NCBI RefSeq assembly: GCF_037137055.1
Contig: NZ_JBBBNY010000004.1
Span: forward strand, 124,001 to 188,000
Origin: Frateuria_A yonginensis
Lineage (GTDB): Bacteria > Pseudomonadota > Gammaproteobacteria > Xanthomonadales > Rhodanobacteraceae
DNA: 64,000 nt
Reading direction: 5' to 3'
Position 1 is the first letter of the stretch. Every line of letters starts with the position of its first letter. Shown here in pieces: positions 41,792 through 52,399 of the stretch. Made by a program: the position numbers and the translations under genes. The notes beneath the pieces were generated by a model that worked only from the letters and a program-made list of their open reading frames with translations, was not told the DNA's origin and ran no database searches.

Positions 41792-43597
41792 CTAGGCGGA
41801 AGGCGACTGTTCCCGCCCTTCGCGCTGGGCGTCCGCCTCGAACAACTGCTCCAGGTCGACCAGCGCCTCGCGCGTGGTCTGCACGATGCGCGCGTCGTCG
41901 TCGTAGACCAGGTACTGGCGCTTGAGCAGTTCGGCATCCTGCTGGCGGAAGCGCTCCACCCGCGCGGCCGCGACCTCGGGCGCCATGCCCAGCGCCTCCA
42001 GCGTCATGCGGGTCATCTCCAGGCTGGAGCAGAGCGTCTCGCGCACCGGTTCCTCGATGCCCAGGTCCATCAGGCGCCACACGTGCTGGCGGTTGCGCGC
42101 GCGGGCGATGACCTTCAGGTGCGGGTACTGCCGGCGCACCAGTCGCGCCACGCGCAGGCTCGATTCCGGATCGTCGCTGGCCAGCACGAACACCTGCGCC
42201 TTGTCCGCCTGCGCCGCGCGCAGCAGCTCGGGGCGCGCGGGGTCGCCGTAGAAGATGTCGTTCCAGCCGCCGAAGCGCTGCACCAGGTCGATCTGCTCGA
42301 CCGAGTGGTCCAGCGCCACGAAGCGGATGCCCTGCGCGCGCAGCACGCGCGCCACGATCTGGCCCATGCGGCCGTAGCCGGCAATGATCACCCGCGGCGT
42401 CTCGGTCTCGATGGTGTCGTACTCGCGCACGGCCTTCTTCGGCCGCGCACCGAGCAGGCGCCCGGTCAGCGCCACCAGCAGCGGCGTCAGCGCCATCGAG
42501 AGGGTGATCGCCAGCACCAGCCGGCCGTGCAGCATGCCGTCGAGCACCCGTTGCCCCGCCGCGAGATTGAGCACCACGAAGGCGAACTCGCCGCCGGAAG
42601 CCAGCAGGGCCGCCAGGCGCAAGGCCTCGCCCCGGTCCAGTCCGCCGGCCAGCCGCCCCAGCGGCCACAGCAGCACGCCCTTGACCAGCAACAGGCCGGC
42701 CACCAGCGCCAGCACGCGCAGGGGTTCGCTGAGCAGCAGCGAAAGGTTCATCGACATGCCGACGCTGACGAAGAACAGCCCCAGCAGCAGGCCCTTGAAG
42801 GGCTCCAGGTGCGACTCGAGCTCGTGCCGGTATTCCGAATCGGCGAGCAGCACGCCGGCCAGGAACGCGCCCAGCGTGGAGGACACGCCGACCCGCTCCA
42901 TCAGCCACGCCGTACCCATCACCACCAGCAGCGCGGTGGCGGTGGACACCTCCACCGCGTCCGCCTTGGCCACGAAATGGAACACCGGCCGCAGCAGGTA
43001 GCGCCCGCCGACCACCACGGCGACGATCGCGCCCATCGTGCGCAGCACGCCGGCCAGATCGACGCCGTGCCCGCCGGTGTTCGCCAGCAGCGGCACCGCG
43101 GCGATCAGCGGGATCGCGGCCAGGTCCTGGAACAGCAGGATCGCGAACGCCTGCCGCCCGTAGGCCCAGCCGGCCTCCTTGCGTTCGGCCAGGATCTGCA
43201 GCCCGAAGGCAGTGGACGACAGCGCCAGGCTGCCGCCCACGATCACCGCCGCCGCTCCGCCCAGACCGAACAGGGCGAAGCCGAGCGCCCCGATCGCCGT
43301 GCCGCAGACCAGTACCTGCAGCAGACCGGTGCCGAACACCGCGCGGCGCATCACCCACAGGCGCTGCGGCGACAGCTCCAGGCCGATGACGAACAGCATC
43401 AGCACCACGCCGAACTCGGAGATGGTAGCCACGCCGGCGGTATCGCTGACCAGCCCCAGCTCCTGCGGTCCGATCACCACGCCGGCCAGCAGGTAGCCCA
43501 GCACCGCGCCCAGGCGGAAGCGCTTGGTCAGCGGTACCGCGATCACCGTCGCCAGCAGGAACACCAGCGCGGTTTCGAGGAAATGGTGGCTTTCCAT
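41792..43597 (-). CDS. Kef-type monovalent cation:proton antiporter (CPA2 family)
   Basis: The 601-residue protein has an N-terminal CPA2 exchanger domain of about twelve helices (GAVLGYLLAGVVIGP, FGVVLMLFVIGLEL, SLALSSTAFGLQILAE, GAFLAGVLLADSEYRHE) and a cytoplasmic RCK/TrkA-N domain with the dinucleotide motif IAGYGRMGQIVARVL at about residue 405. This is the KefB/KefC layout, normally glutathione-gated K+ efflux protecting against electrophiles. No KefF/KefG ancillary gene is adjacent. The C-terminus is acidic and variable. Confidence 0.92.
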   Translation of the reverse strand: MESHHFLETALVFLLATVIAVPLTKRFRLGAVLGYLLAGVVIGPQELGLVSDTAGVATISEFGVVLMLFVIGLELSPQRLWVMRRAVFGTGLLQVLVCGTAIGALGFALFGLGGAAAVIVGGSLALSSTAFGLQILAERKEAGWAYGRQAFAILLFQDLAAIPLIAAVPLLANTGGHGVDLAGVLRTMGAIVAVVVGGRYLLRPVFHFVAKADAVEVSTATALLVVMGTAWLMERVGVSSTLGAFLAGVLLADSEYRHELESHLEPFKGLLLGLFFVSVGMSMNLSLLLSEPLRVLALVAGLLLVKGVLLWPLGRLAGGLDRGEALRLAALLASGGEFAFVVLNLAAGQRVLDGMLHGRLVLAITLSMALTPLLVALTGRLLGARPKKAVREYDTIETETPRVIIAGYGRMGQIVARVLRAQGIRFVALDHSVEQIDLVQRFGGWNDIFYGDPARPELLRAAQADKAQVFVLASDDPESSLRVARLVRRQYPHLKVIARARNRQHVWRLMDLGIEEPVRETLCSSLEMTRMTLEALGMAPEVAAARVERFRQQDAELLKRQYLVYDDDARIVQTTREALVDLEQLFEADAQREGREQSPSA

Positions 43598-43687
43598 GCG
43601 GACGCTCCGGTGGGGAGCATCGATTATTCCACGCCACGAGGCATCCGCATCGCCGCCTCGCCGTCGTAGGCGCGGGCTACCGGCGGG

Positions 43688-44680
43688 TCATTCGCCACGC
43701 AGCCAGCGCGCGGCGTCGAGCGCGTAGTAGGTCAGGATCGCGTCGGCGCCGGCGCGCTTGAAGGCCGTGAGCGACTCGAGCACCACCGCCTTCTCGTCCA
43801 GCCAGCCGTTCTGCGCCGCGGCCTTGAGCATCGCGTACTCGCCGCTGACCTGGTAGACGAAGGTCGGCGCGCCGAAGGCGTCCTTCACGCGGCGCAGCAC
43901 GTCCAGGTACGGCATGCCGGGCTTGACCATCACCGCGTCGGCGCCCTCGGCGAGGTCCAGTTCCACCTCGCGCAACGCCTCGTCCGAGTTGGCCACGTCC
44001 ATCTGGTAGGTGTGCTTGTTGCCCTTGCCCAGGTTGGCCGCCGAGCCGACCGCGTCACGGAACGGGCCGTAGAAGCTCGAGGCGTACTTGGCCGAGTAGG
44101 CCAGGATACGGGTGTGGATGTGGCCGGCCGCCTCCAACGCGTCGCGGATGGAGCCGATGCGGCCGTCCATCATGTCCGAGGGCGCCACGAAATCCATGCC
44201 CGCCTCGGCCTGCGCCAGCGACATCTTCACCAGCGCCTGGACCGTGGGTTCGTTCATCACGTAGCCGTCGGCGTCGATCAGGCCGTCCTGGCCGTGCGTG
44301 GTGTAGGGGTCCAGCGCCACGTCGCCGATAAGGCCCAGCTGCGGGTACTTCGCCTTCAGTGCGCGGGTGGCGCGATGCATCAGGTTGTCCGGGTTCCACG
44401 CCTCGGCCGCGTCCTCGCTCTTGACCGCCGGATCGGGCGCGGGAAACAACGCCAGCGCGGGCACGCCCAGCCGCACGCACTCGCCCGCCAGCTCCAGCAA
44501 GCCGTCGATCGAGAGCCGGTCCACCCCCGGCATCGAGGGCACGCGCTCGCGCCGGCCCTCGCCCTCGATCACGAACGCCACCATGATCAGGTCACCCGGC
44601 AGCAGCGTGTGCTCGCGCATCAGCGCGCGGGAGAAGGCGTCGCGACGCATGCGCCGCATGCGGATGGCGGGGAAGCTCAT
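43688..44680 (-). CDS. hemB: Delta-aminolevulinic acid dehydratase (porphobilinogen synthase)
   Basis: Condenses two aminolevulinates to porphobilinogen early in heme synthesis. The 330-residue protein has the Schiff-base lysines in AYSAKYASSFYGPFRDA and MVKPGMPYLD. The metal-site region reads DVALDPYTTHGQDG, with Asp/Ala in place of the Cys triad, so it belongs to the Mg-dependent, zinc-independent class, as usual for many proteobacteria such as Pseudomonas. Start MSFPAIRMRRMRR. It lies alone, downstream in direction of nothing obvious in heme metabolism. Confidence 0.97.
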   Translation of the reverse strand: MSFPAIRMRRMRRDAFSRALMREHTLLPGDLIMVAFVIEGEGRRERVPSMPGVDRLSIDGLLELAGECVRLGVPALALFPAPDPAVKSEDAAEAWNPDNLMHRATRALKAKYPQLGLIGDVALDPYTTHGQDGLIDADGYVMNEPTVQALVKMSLAQAEAGMDFVAPSDMMDGRIGSIRDALEAAGHIHTRILAYSAKYASSFYGPFRDAVGSAANLGKGNKHTYQMDVANSDEALREVELDLAEGADAVMVKPGMPYLDVLRRVKDAFGAPTFVYQVSGEYAMLKAAAQNGWLDEKAVVLESLTAFKRAGADAILTYYALDAARWLRGE

Positions 44681-44970
44681 GGGGGAATCCTGCGGTGGTG
44701 CCGAAGCTGCCATTGTACGCTCGGGGCTGCGCAGCACTGGCGGGCTGCGGCGATCCATCATCCTGCCGGTACAGCCCCCTCGGAAGAGAGGGGTTGGCAA
44801 AGGGGCGGGTGTGCCGGCTCGCACCTCCGGCCGCCCGGCGCTCGGCACCCTCCCGGTGGCAGACATCCCGGCGTGGAGGCTGGTGCTTCGGCGTGGGCGC
44901 CAGCGCTTGGCCCCAGCACGCGCGGGGCTTTCGCGTTCATCTTCAGCGGTGCAGCCAAGGGCTGCCCGCC

Positions 44971-46203
44971 TCAGGCGTCCCGGATCGCCGCGATCGGGTC
45001 GAGCGCCGCCGCCTGCCGCGCGGGGTAGAAACTGAACACCAGCCCGATCGCCAGGCAGGCGGCCACCGAGGCAAGGATGCCGATCGGCTCCCACGCCACC
45101 TGCCAGCCCGCAAACAGGGCTATCGCATAGGCAAGGGACGCACCGAACAGCAGGCCGATCAGTGCTCCGGCCGTGCAGATCACCACCGCCTCGCGCAGGA
45201 AGCGCACCACGATGTCGTGCCGGCGCGCGCCGATCGCGCGCAACAGGCCGATCTCCCGGCGGCGCTCCAGCACGTTGGCCAGCATGATGTTCATGATGCC
45301 GATGCCGCCGACCAGCAGGCTCACGCCAGCGATCGAGCCCATCACTATCGAGAAGATGCGCTGGGTCTGCTGGTTCTGCCGGTACAGTTGCTGCGGCACC
45401 ACCAGTTGGTAGTCGCCCACACCCGCATGACGCTGGTCGAGCACCTGGTCCAGCACGCGCGTGGCATCGCCAAGGCGGTCCGCATCGGCCACGCGCAGGA
45501 GGAAGCGGTCGATCTGGTCTTCCATCGGCTGGAAGCGGAAGCGCGCCAGCGCGCTGGAAAGCGGCACGAACACGCGGTTGTTGTCGGCACCGAGCGCCAC
45601 GCCTTCGAAGCTGTCCTTGTCCAGGTCGCGATCGGCCAGTACGCCGACCACGCGCAGCCAGACCTGATTGACCTTGACCAGGCGCCCCAGCGGCCTGCCG
45701 TCGGGGAAAAGCTCGTGCGCCGCCTGCGCACCGAGCACGGCCACGGCGGCCAGGCGCGCATCGTCCTGTGCGGTGAGGGCGCGCCCTCGAGCCATGCGCA
45801 GGGAGGCAAGCTCGAAGTAACCGGGGCTGACCCCGCTGACCTGCGCCTGGCTGGCACTCAGGTCGCTGAAGATGCCCCAACTCTTGATGCGCTTTTCCGC
45901 CGCGTAGCGCTCGGCGGTAGGCACGACCCCGAGCGCGGCGCGGGCATCGGCCACGGTGAGGCCCAGGCTTCGTGCACGGGCCTCCTTGAGCGCGTCGCCC
46001 TCGGCGCTGTGCGCCTCCGCGATGAGGTTGTGCAGGCCCAGGCTTTCGACCAGCCGGAGCGCTTCGCGCCGGCTGCCCGCGCCCACGCCCTGCATGGCGA
46101 CGATCGCGCCCACGCCGAAGATCATGCCCAGCAACGTTAGCAGGGTACGCAGCTTGCGACGCGACAGCTCGTCGATCGCTTCGCGCCAGGGCCCGGCCTT
46201 CAT
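44971..46203 (-). CDS. MacB-like ABC export permease (no ATPase domain)
   Basis: A 410-residue FtsX/MacB-type permease: one N-terminal helix (LRTLLTLLGMIFGVGAIVAM), a periplasmic core domain of about 230 residues, and three C-terminal helices (SIAGVSLLVGGIGIMNIML, EAVVICTAGALIGLLFG and LASVAACLAIGLVFSFYPA), ending in the typical ARQAAALDPIAAIRDA. The ATPase is encoded separately at 49281. It overlaps the upstream adaptor gene by ATGA. Expected role: drive a tripartite periplasm-to-outside exporter for a peptide, macrolide or lipid-like substrate; a TolC gene is not in the window. Confidence 0.9.
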   Translation of the reverse strand: MKAGPWREAIDELSRRKLRTLLTLLGMIFGVGAIVAMQGVGAGSRREALRLVESLGLHNLIAEAHSAEGDALKEARARSLGLTVADARAALGVVPTAERYAAEKRIKSWGIFSDLSASQAQVSGVSPGYFELASLRMARGRALTAQDDARLAAVAVLGAQAAHELFPDGRPLGRLVKVNQVWLRVVGVLADRDLDKDSFEGVALGADNNRVFVPLSSALARFRFQPMEDQIDRFLLRVADADRLGDATRVLDQVLDQRHAGVGDYQLVVPQQLYRQNQQTQRIFSIVMGSIAGVSLLVGGIGIMNIMLANVLERRREIGLLRAIGARRHDIVVRFLREAVVICTAGALIGLLFGASLAYAIALFAGWQVAWEPIGILASVAACLAIGLVFSFYPARQAAALDPIAAIRDA

Positions 46204-47408
46204 GTGCCGTCTCCATCGGGCGCTGCGGCAAGCAGGATGCGATCGCCTTCCTGCAACCCATCGAGCACCTGGGTGCGGGTGGCGCCGCGCACGCCGAGCC
46301 GGAGCTTGCGGACCACTTCCGCACCGTGGCTCAGTACGCGCACGGTAGCGCCGTCGCCGTTGCCGACCAGCGCGACGTTGGGAACGCTCATCGCGCGCCG
46401 TGCGTCGAGCAGCACGATGTCGCCGACGAAACGCTGGCCCGGGACCCAGCCAAACCGGCGCACCGCGTCCGCGGGTACCCGAGCCTTCAACGACAGGTAC
46501 TTGACGGGGCTCTCGCGATCGCGCGTCTGCGCGGCGGCCGCGATCCAGTCGAGTCTGGCGCTCACCCGCTGCGCCGGCCGTCCCCACGGGTGCAACTGCA
46601 CCGTCTGCCCAACGGCGATGCCTTGTGCCTCGATCTGCGGCACGGCCAGTTGCACCTCCAGTGCGCTCAGGTCGGGCAGGCTGGCGAAGCTGTTGCCGGC
46701 CCAGAGGTTGCTGCCCACGTGCGGCTCCTGGCCGGCCCAGTCCCGTTCCAGCACCAGCACGCCATCGTGTGGCGCGCGCAGTTCCAGCGCATCCAGATCG
46801 GCCTGCTTCTGCCGGGCCACCGTGGCGTAGGTGTCGTGCTGGGCGTCCAGCACGGCCAGTTCGGCCTTGCCACGGGCGCTCGACTGCCGTTCCCGCCACT
46901 GGAGTATCTGCCGGCGCACGCCCAGGTAGGCCTCGTCCTGGACGGCGTCGAGGATGTCGTTGCGCGCGATCGCGGCAAGCGTGGCGTGGGCATAGCGGTG
47001 GGCGATGGCCAGCTGGCCGTCCACCTGGACGATATCCACGCCGAGCTGTCCCTGCTTGGTCGCGAGCTCGTCCTGCTTGCCCGCGCGGGCAAGCAGGTTG
47101 CGCTCCAGATCGATGCGGGCCTGGGCCAGGTCCTGCTCGCTCTGCGTGGCGGAGAACCGGGCGACCCGTTCACCGCGGGTGACACGGGTCCCGTCCGGCA
47201 GCATCCAGACGATCTGCCGCGGCGTCCATTGCTCGCCCGGCACCAGCATGGGCGTAGCGGTGACCGCTCGCAGTTCGCCCTCGGCGCGCACCTCGAATTC
47301 CAGCGGCCCCGCGTGCGCCTGCTCAAGCACCGTGTAGGCGGCCCTGGGCGAGGCGCTGCATGCGCAAAGCGCTGCCAGCGCCAGGCCGAGGCATGCGCGA
47401 CGCATCAT
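46200..47408 (-). CDS. HlyD/MacA-type periplasmic adaptor
   Basis: A 402-residue adaptor expected to bridge the MacB-like permease to an outer-membrane channel. It has an N-terminal export signal (MMRRACLGLALAALCAC, possibly a lipoprotein signal with an unusual lipobox), a lipoyl half (PDGTRVTRGERVARF), a long coiled-coil hairpin (about 100-210) and a second lipoyl half with ELRAPHDGVLVLERDWAG, then beta-barrel and membrane-proximal domains. Both ends overlap neighbours by four bases. It is distinct from, and shorter than, the upstream double adaptor. Confidence 0.85.
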   Translation of the reverse strand: MMRRACLGLALAALCACSASPRAAYTVLEQAHAGPLEFEVRAEGELRAVTATPMLVPGEQWTPRQIVWMLPDGTRVTRGERVARFSATQSEQDLAQARIDLERNLLARAGKQDELATKQGQLGVDIVQVDGQLAIAHRYAHATLAAIARNDILDAVQDEAYLGVRRQILQWRERQSSARGKAELAVLDAQHDTYATVARQKQADLDALELRAPHDGVLVLERDWAGQEPHVGSNLWAGNSFASLPDLSALEVQLAVPQIEAQGIAVGQTVQLHPWGRPAQRVSARLDWIAAAAQTRDRESPVKYLSLKARVPADAVRRFGWVPGQRFVGDIVLLDARRAMSVPNVALVGNGDGATVRVLSHGAEVVRKLRLGVRGATRTQVLDGLQEGDRILLAAAPDGDGT

Positions 47409-49276
47409 CGTGCCCCCTCCGCGCGGCCCGGAATCTCGACCTGCACCGGCTGGCCGGGCCTGAGCCGTGCCGTCTGGCCGTCGTCCAATCGCACCAGCAG
47501 GTCCATCACCGGGATCGCTTCGACCCGGGATTTGCTGTGCACGTTGTTGCCGATCACCACCACCGTGCCGGCCAGGCTTCGCTGCCCTGCACCGGCGAGC
47601 TGCACCTGCACCCGCTGGCCCAACCGCACCCGCCCGAGCTCCCGCTCCGGCAACGCCGCGCGCACCGCCAGCGTGGAAAGGTCCGGCATCTGCGCGACCG
47701 ACTGGCCGCGCCAGACCTGTGAGCCCGCGTCGATCTTGTCGCCGTTCCATTTGGTCTCGTGCAATACGATGCCTGCGCGAGGCGCCCGAATGGTGAGCGC
47801 GACGAGCGAAGCCTGCAGCTCGGCCACCTCGCTCTGCAGCTGCGCCACCTCGGCATCCGCCAGCTGCTGCTCGGCGGCACGCTCGGCTGCGGCGATACGT
47901 TCGCGCTCGATCGTCAGGCGCAGTTTCTGCTCGGCCCTGGCGCGGGCGACCAACAGCTTGCGGTAGTCGATGCCAGCGACATAGCCCGGCGGCACGCTCG
48001 CCTTGCGGCGCGCCTTCTCCGCATCGGCCCTGGCCTGAGCCGTGGCAAGTTCGGCCTCGCGTGCGCGGTCGGCCAGGTCCAGCCGGAGCTGTTCCTGCTT
48101 GCGTTGCTTCTCGGCCAGTTCGCTGCGCTTGGCGGTAAGGTTCTTCGACACCTCCGCACCGTCGAACACCACCAGGACATCGCCCTTGGCGACGGGCGCG
48201 CCGTCACCGGCCATCTGCGTGACCGTGAGCTGCCACAGCCCATCCACCGCCGGCGGCGCGACGGCGACGCTGCTCCGGGCGAACAGCTCGCCCGCGATGC
48301 GCAGCGGCCTGGTGGGCGCTTGCAGCGGCATGGCCGCAGGCTCCTCCCGGGTATCCACCCGCACGCTCATGCCGGGCCGCAGGCCGGTCGGCGCCGCCCC
48401 CTCGAAGCCGATGGACACCTCGAAGTACCGGCCTTCGCCCCATTCCTTGCGCGCAGCCGGGGCCCCGGCGATGGTCTCGATGCGCCCGCGCACCACCTCG
48501 CCCGGCAGCGCGTCGATGGCCAGGAAGACCGGCTGGCCCGGCGCGAGGCCCTCGCGGTCCGGCTCCAGCACCCACGCCTTCACGACATAGGCGTCTCCCT
48601 CGCCGACCACCTCGCCCACCTGGTTGCCGGGGTAGGCGGACGATCCTTCTTCGTAGCGGCCGCCACTGCCCAGAATGTTGTCGAAGCCGTGGATCACGGT
48701 ACCTGCGCGCTCGGCGAGGACCGCGGCCTGGGTGACCTGGTCCTGGTAGAAGCCCATCGACAGTCGCTGCTTTTCCAGCTCCAGTTCGCTGTCGTGGCGC
48801 CTGCGCGCGACCGCCTCGACTGCCTGCACTGCTGCCTGGCGCTTGGCTGCGAGTGTGCGCCCGGCACGCTGCATCTCGCCCTGGAAGCGGTCGTAATTGA
48901 GTGCCGAGATCAGGTTCCTGGGAATCGCCGCATCCACCGCCGCGGTATCCCGCTCGGCTTGCGCATCGGCCAACGCGAGCTCGGCGTCGGACTGCTTGAG
49001 CTGCAGTTCGGCGATCTCCTTGGCGTTCTTGGCCGCGGTCTGCTCGAGCTGCGCCTTGAGCTTGTGCAACTGGGCCTCGGCCGAGCCGGCATCGATGCGC
49101 AGGAGCACGTCCCCCTTCGCCACGTGTGCGCCGTCCGGCACGTAGTAGCGCAACACCACCGGCGAGCTCATCGAGGGCGGCGTGTAAATGCCCTGCGCAT
49201 GGGCCATCCGGATCTCGCCGCTGAACACGGTGCCCTGCGCGACGGCACACGCCGACATCGCCAGCCACGCCGCCAC
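47405..49276 (-). CDS. Tandem double HlyD-type adaptor protein
   Basis: The 623-residue protein looks like two adaptor modules in one chain. The lipoyl motif VAKGDVL occurs at residues 52-58 and again at 362-368, each followed by a long Ala/Glu/Lys/Gln coiled coil (about 70-190 and 375-510) and a returning lipoyl half (VLAERAGTVIHG; LTIRAPRAGIVLHE). An export signal VAAWLAMSACAVAQG precedes the first module. I chose GTG 49276, five bases past the ATPase stop; an internal ATG at 49258 and an upstream TTG are alternatives. Known adaptors usually hold one module per chain. Confidence 0.78.
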   Translation of the reverse strand: MAAWLAMSACAVAQGTVFSGEIRMAHAQGIYTPPSMSSPVVLRYYVPDGAHVAKGDVLLRIDAGSAEAQLHKLKAQLEQTAAKNAKEIAELQLKQSDAELALADAQAERDTAAVDAAIPRNLISALNYDRFQGEMQRAGRTLAAKRQAAVQAVEAVARRRHDSELELEKQRLSMGFYQDQVTQAAVLAERAGTVIHGFDNILGSGGRYEEGSSAYPGNQVGEVVGEGDAYVVKAWVLEPDREGLAPGQPVFLAIDALPGEVVRGRIETIAGAPAARKEWGEGRYFEVSIGFEGAAPTGLRPGMSVRVDTREEPAAMPLQAPTRPLRIAGELFARSSVAVAPPAVDGLWQLTVTQMAGDGAPVAKGDVLVVFDGAEVSKNLTAKRSELAEKQRKQEQLRLDLADRAREAELATAQARADAEKARRKASVPPGYVAGIDYRKLLVARARAEQKLRLTIERERIAAAERAAEQQLADAEVAQLQSEVAELQASLVALTIRAPRAGIVLHETKWNGDKIDAGSQVWRGQSVAQMPDLSTLAVRAALPERELGRVRLGQRVQVQLAGAGQRSLAGTVVVIGNNVHSKSRVEAIPVMDLLVRLDDGQTARLRPGQPVQVEIPGRAEGAR

Positions 49277-49280
49277 CCGC

Positions 49281-49955
<675 letters not shown>

Positions 49956-50101
49956 CCCTGACTCCACTTGCGTCACACCGCGCCAGTGTCACCGGTGCCC
50001 GCCGGCCCGCGCAAGTAGCCAGGCAGGCCGGTTTCCGATACCTTGCCCGATTGCCGCCGGCCCCGCCACAGGGCCGCGCGTAAAGACCACAGAACGAATC
50101 C

Positions 50102-51118
50102 ATGAGTTTCGACATCCGCACCCCTACCCTGCTCGCCGATCTCGGCGGCACCAACGTGCGCTTCGCACTGGCCGACGTGACCAGCGAGCAGCCGCTGATG
50201 AGCGACAGCGTACGGCGCTACCGCGTCCGCGACTTCGCCACGCTGGCCGACACCATCCGCCAGTACTTCGCCGACACCGGCCTCACGGCAAGGCGCGCGA
50301 TCATCGCCGCCGCGGGACGCATCGCCGACGGCGAGACGGTGCAGATCACCAACAACCCCTGGGCGGTTGCGGCGCGTGCGCTGCAGTCCGCGCTGGGCAT
50401 GGATTCGGTGAAGCTGGTGAACGATTTCGCGGCGCAGAGCATGGCGGTACCGCTGCTGCGGCCGGAACACCTGAAGGCGGTCGGCGAGCTGCCGTTGCCG
50501 CGGCTGGACCGTTGCGACCACCAGACCTTCGTGGTGATGGGCCCCGGCACCGGCCTGGGGGTCGGCGGCCTGCTGCGTCGCGACGGCCATTGCAGCGTGC
50601 TGGAGAGCGAAGGCGGCCACGCCGGCTTCGCCGCGCACAGTCCGGAGGACATCGCGATCCTGCACCGGCTCAACCAGCGCTTCGGCCGCGTGTCCAACGA
50701 GCGGCTGATCTGCGGCAACGGCCTGGTCAATCTCTACCAGGCGCTGGCCGACATCGAAGGCCAGGCGGCGCAGGACTACACCCCCGAGGACATCACCGCG
50801 CATGCCGGCGCCGGCACCGACCCGCTGTGCGTGCGCACGGTCGAGACGCTCGCCGGCATCTTCGGCAGCGTCGCCGGCGACCTGGTGCTGACCCTGGGCG
50901 GTTGGGACGGCGTCTACCTCACCGGCGGACTGCTGCCGATCCTGCTGCCGTGGCTGCAGCGCGGCGGTTTCCGCGCGCGCTTCCAGGCCAAGGGCCGCTT
51001 CACCGAGACCCTGCGCCACGTGCCGACCGTGGCCGTGCTGCACCCGGAGCCGGGCCTGCTCGGCGCCGCCGCGCTGGCGGTGATGGAATCGGGCCGGGCG
51101 CTCGTCCCGCACGCGTAG
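50102..51118 (+). CDS. glk: Glucokinase
   Basis: ATP-dependent phosphorylation of glucose. The 338-residue protein belongs to the bacterial Glk family: phosphate motif LLADLGGTNVRFALAD at the start, substrate site NNPWAV, VKLVNDFAAQSMAV with the catalytic aspartate, GPGTGLGVGGL and LESEGGHAGFAAHSPED. Length is normal (E. coli 321). It may head a short operon with the two following genes, 51 bases on. Confidence 0.95.
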   Translation: MSFDIRTPTLLADLGGTNVRFALADVTSEQPLMSDSVRRYRVRDFATLADTIRQYFADTGLTARRAIIAAAGRIADGETVQITNNPWAVAARALQSALGMDSVKLVNDFAAQSMAVPLLRPEHLKAVGELPLPRLDRCDHQTFVVMGPGTGLGVGGLLRRDGHCSVLESEGGHAGFAAHSPEDIAILHRLNQRFGRVSNERLICGNGLVNLYQALADIEGQAAQDYTPEDITAHAGAGTDPLCVRTVETLAGIFGSVAGDLVLTLGGWDGVYLTGGLLPILLPWLQRGGFRARFQAKGRFTETLRHVPTVAVLHPEPGLLGAAALAVMESGRALVPHA

Positions 51119-51169
51119 ACGCACCTTCGCGCCGGGCATGGTTATCCTCCCGCTTCGAGGAGGACGACC

Positions 51170-52399
51170 ATGCCACGCATCTTGCGATTCGCCTGGCTGT
51201 GCAGTTGGATCGTGGCCGGCGCCGCCCTGGCAGGAACGACGCCCTCGAACGCGCCCGCAGGCGTCACCGTGGCCCCCGCCTTGCGCTGGCCGGCCGCGCC
51301 GATCGCTTCCGCGGCCGCCCTGGACGCCTACCTGCGCGGGACGCCGCCGGCGGCCTCGCCCCTGAGTGCGTTCACCGCCGACGGTCGGCGGCGGTTCCTG
51401 GCCAGCCTGACGTTCCACGAACACGGCCTGGGCGGCTTCTCTACCGACGACCTCACCTACGAGCTGACGCGCGCACAGGCCTGGAACGTGCTGCGCCTGT
51501 TCGGCGAGCAGGCCTACGCCAGCGGCCTTCCCGCGCGCACCCGGCCGCGGCCACCCGACGACCGGCCGGCAACGCTGGCCGCCGCCTACGACCGACTGGC
51601 CACGTTGCAGCCCGACGATGCCGCCCTCGTCGCCCTCTACGCCGAGGCGTTCGCGCCCGCCCGGGCCCGACTGGCCCGGCTCGACGACGCGGACGTGGAG
51701 CTGCTGTTCCGTGCGGCGGGCCGGCTCGCTCATGGGCGCCGGGCCGATCCGGGCTACCTGGCGGACATGCAGCACGCCTTCGCCGAACTCGACCGCCGCG
51801 GTCGCGTCGATCGCCCGCACGCCGACGCGCTCTACGAGGCGCTGCTCGCCGCCCACCGCACGGAAGCAGCACGCGCCCTGCTCGCCAGCCGGCCGAACCT
51901 GGATCGTCGACCGCCTCCCGTGATGCGCACCGCCCGCCTGCGCGCGGGCCAGGCCAGCGTGTGGATCGCCCATGGCTCCCACGAGCTGTGGCGTCTGCCG
52001 TTGATGTTGCGCGACACGGCGCAGGTGGTGGTGATGGGCTCGCCGCATTGCCATTTTTCCGGGGCGGCGGCGCGCGACATCGACGCCGATCCCGTCCTGC
52101 GCGCGCTCTTCGGTGCGCACGCGCAATGGATCGCCCCGGCGAGCGACATCACCGACTTCGCCGCCCTGCTGGCCTGGAACCACACGCATCCACAGCAGAG
52201 GCTCGCGATCGCCAACGACGACGCCGAGCTGCCGTTCGTCGGCACGCTGGAGACGCCGGTGTTCTACTTCCTGCGCCACGGCGACGTGGTGGCGACGCTG
52301 GTCGGCTGGCCGGGGCCCGACCAGCGCGAGCGGCTGCGCGCGCAGCTTCGGTCGCTCGGCCTGCTCCGCCCTCCCTCTACCCCACCGGACACCCGATGA
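51170..52399 (+). CDS. Periplasmic protein with thioredoxin-like C-terminal domain (CxxS)
   Basis: A 409-residue protein with a signal peptide (FAWLCSWIVAGAALAG). Residues 40-260 are helical and repeat-like, with no family I recognise. The C-terminal part (about 265-400) looks thioredoxin-like: VVVMGSPHCHFSGAAARDI contains Cys294-His-Phe-Ser297, a monothiol CxxS in place of CxxC, then VFYFLRHGDVVATLVGW resembling the closing strands. GGAGG precedes the ATG, and the stop overlaps the HAD gene by ATGA. Function unknown; a monothiol redox or disulfide-sensing role is a guess. Confidence 0.6.
   Translation: MPRILRFAWLCSWIVAGAALAGTTPSNAPAGVTVAPALRWPAAPIASAAALDAYLRGTPPAASPLSAFTADGRRRFLASLTFHEHGLGGFSTDDLTYELTRAQAWNVLRLFGEQAYASGLPARTRPRPPDDRPATLAAAYDRLATLQPDDAALVALYAEAFAPARARLARLDDADVELLFRAAGRLAHGRRADPGYLADMQHAFAELDRRGRVDRPHADALYEALLAAHRTEAARALLASRPNLDRRPPPVMRTARLRAGQASVWIAHGSHELWRLPLMLRDTAQVVVMGSPHCHFSGAAARDIDADPVLRALFGAHAQWIAPASDITDFAALLAWNHTHPQQRLAIANDDAELPFVGTLETPVFYFLRHGDVVATLVGWPGPDQRERLRAQLRSLGLLRPPSTPPDTR

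Noticed and set aside
44681..44970. Possible small gene or RNA between hemB and the export permease
   Set aside because: No ribosome site, terminator or conserved-looking frame; the sequence looks like ordinary GC-rich spacer.
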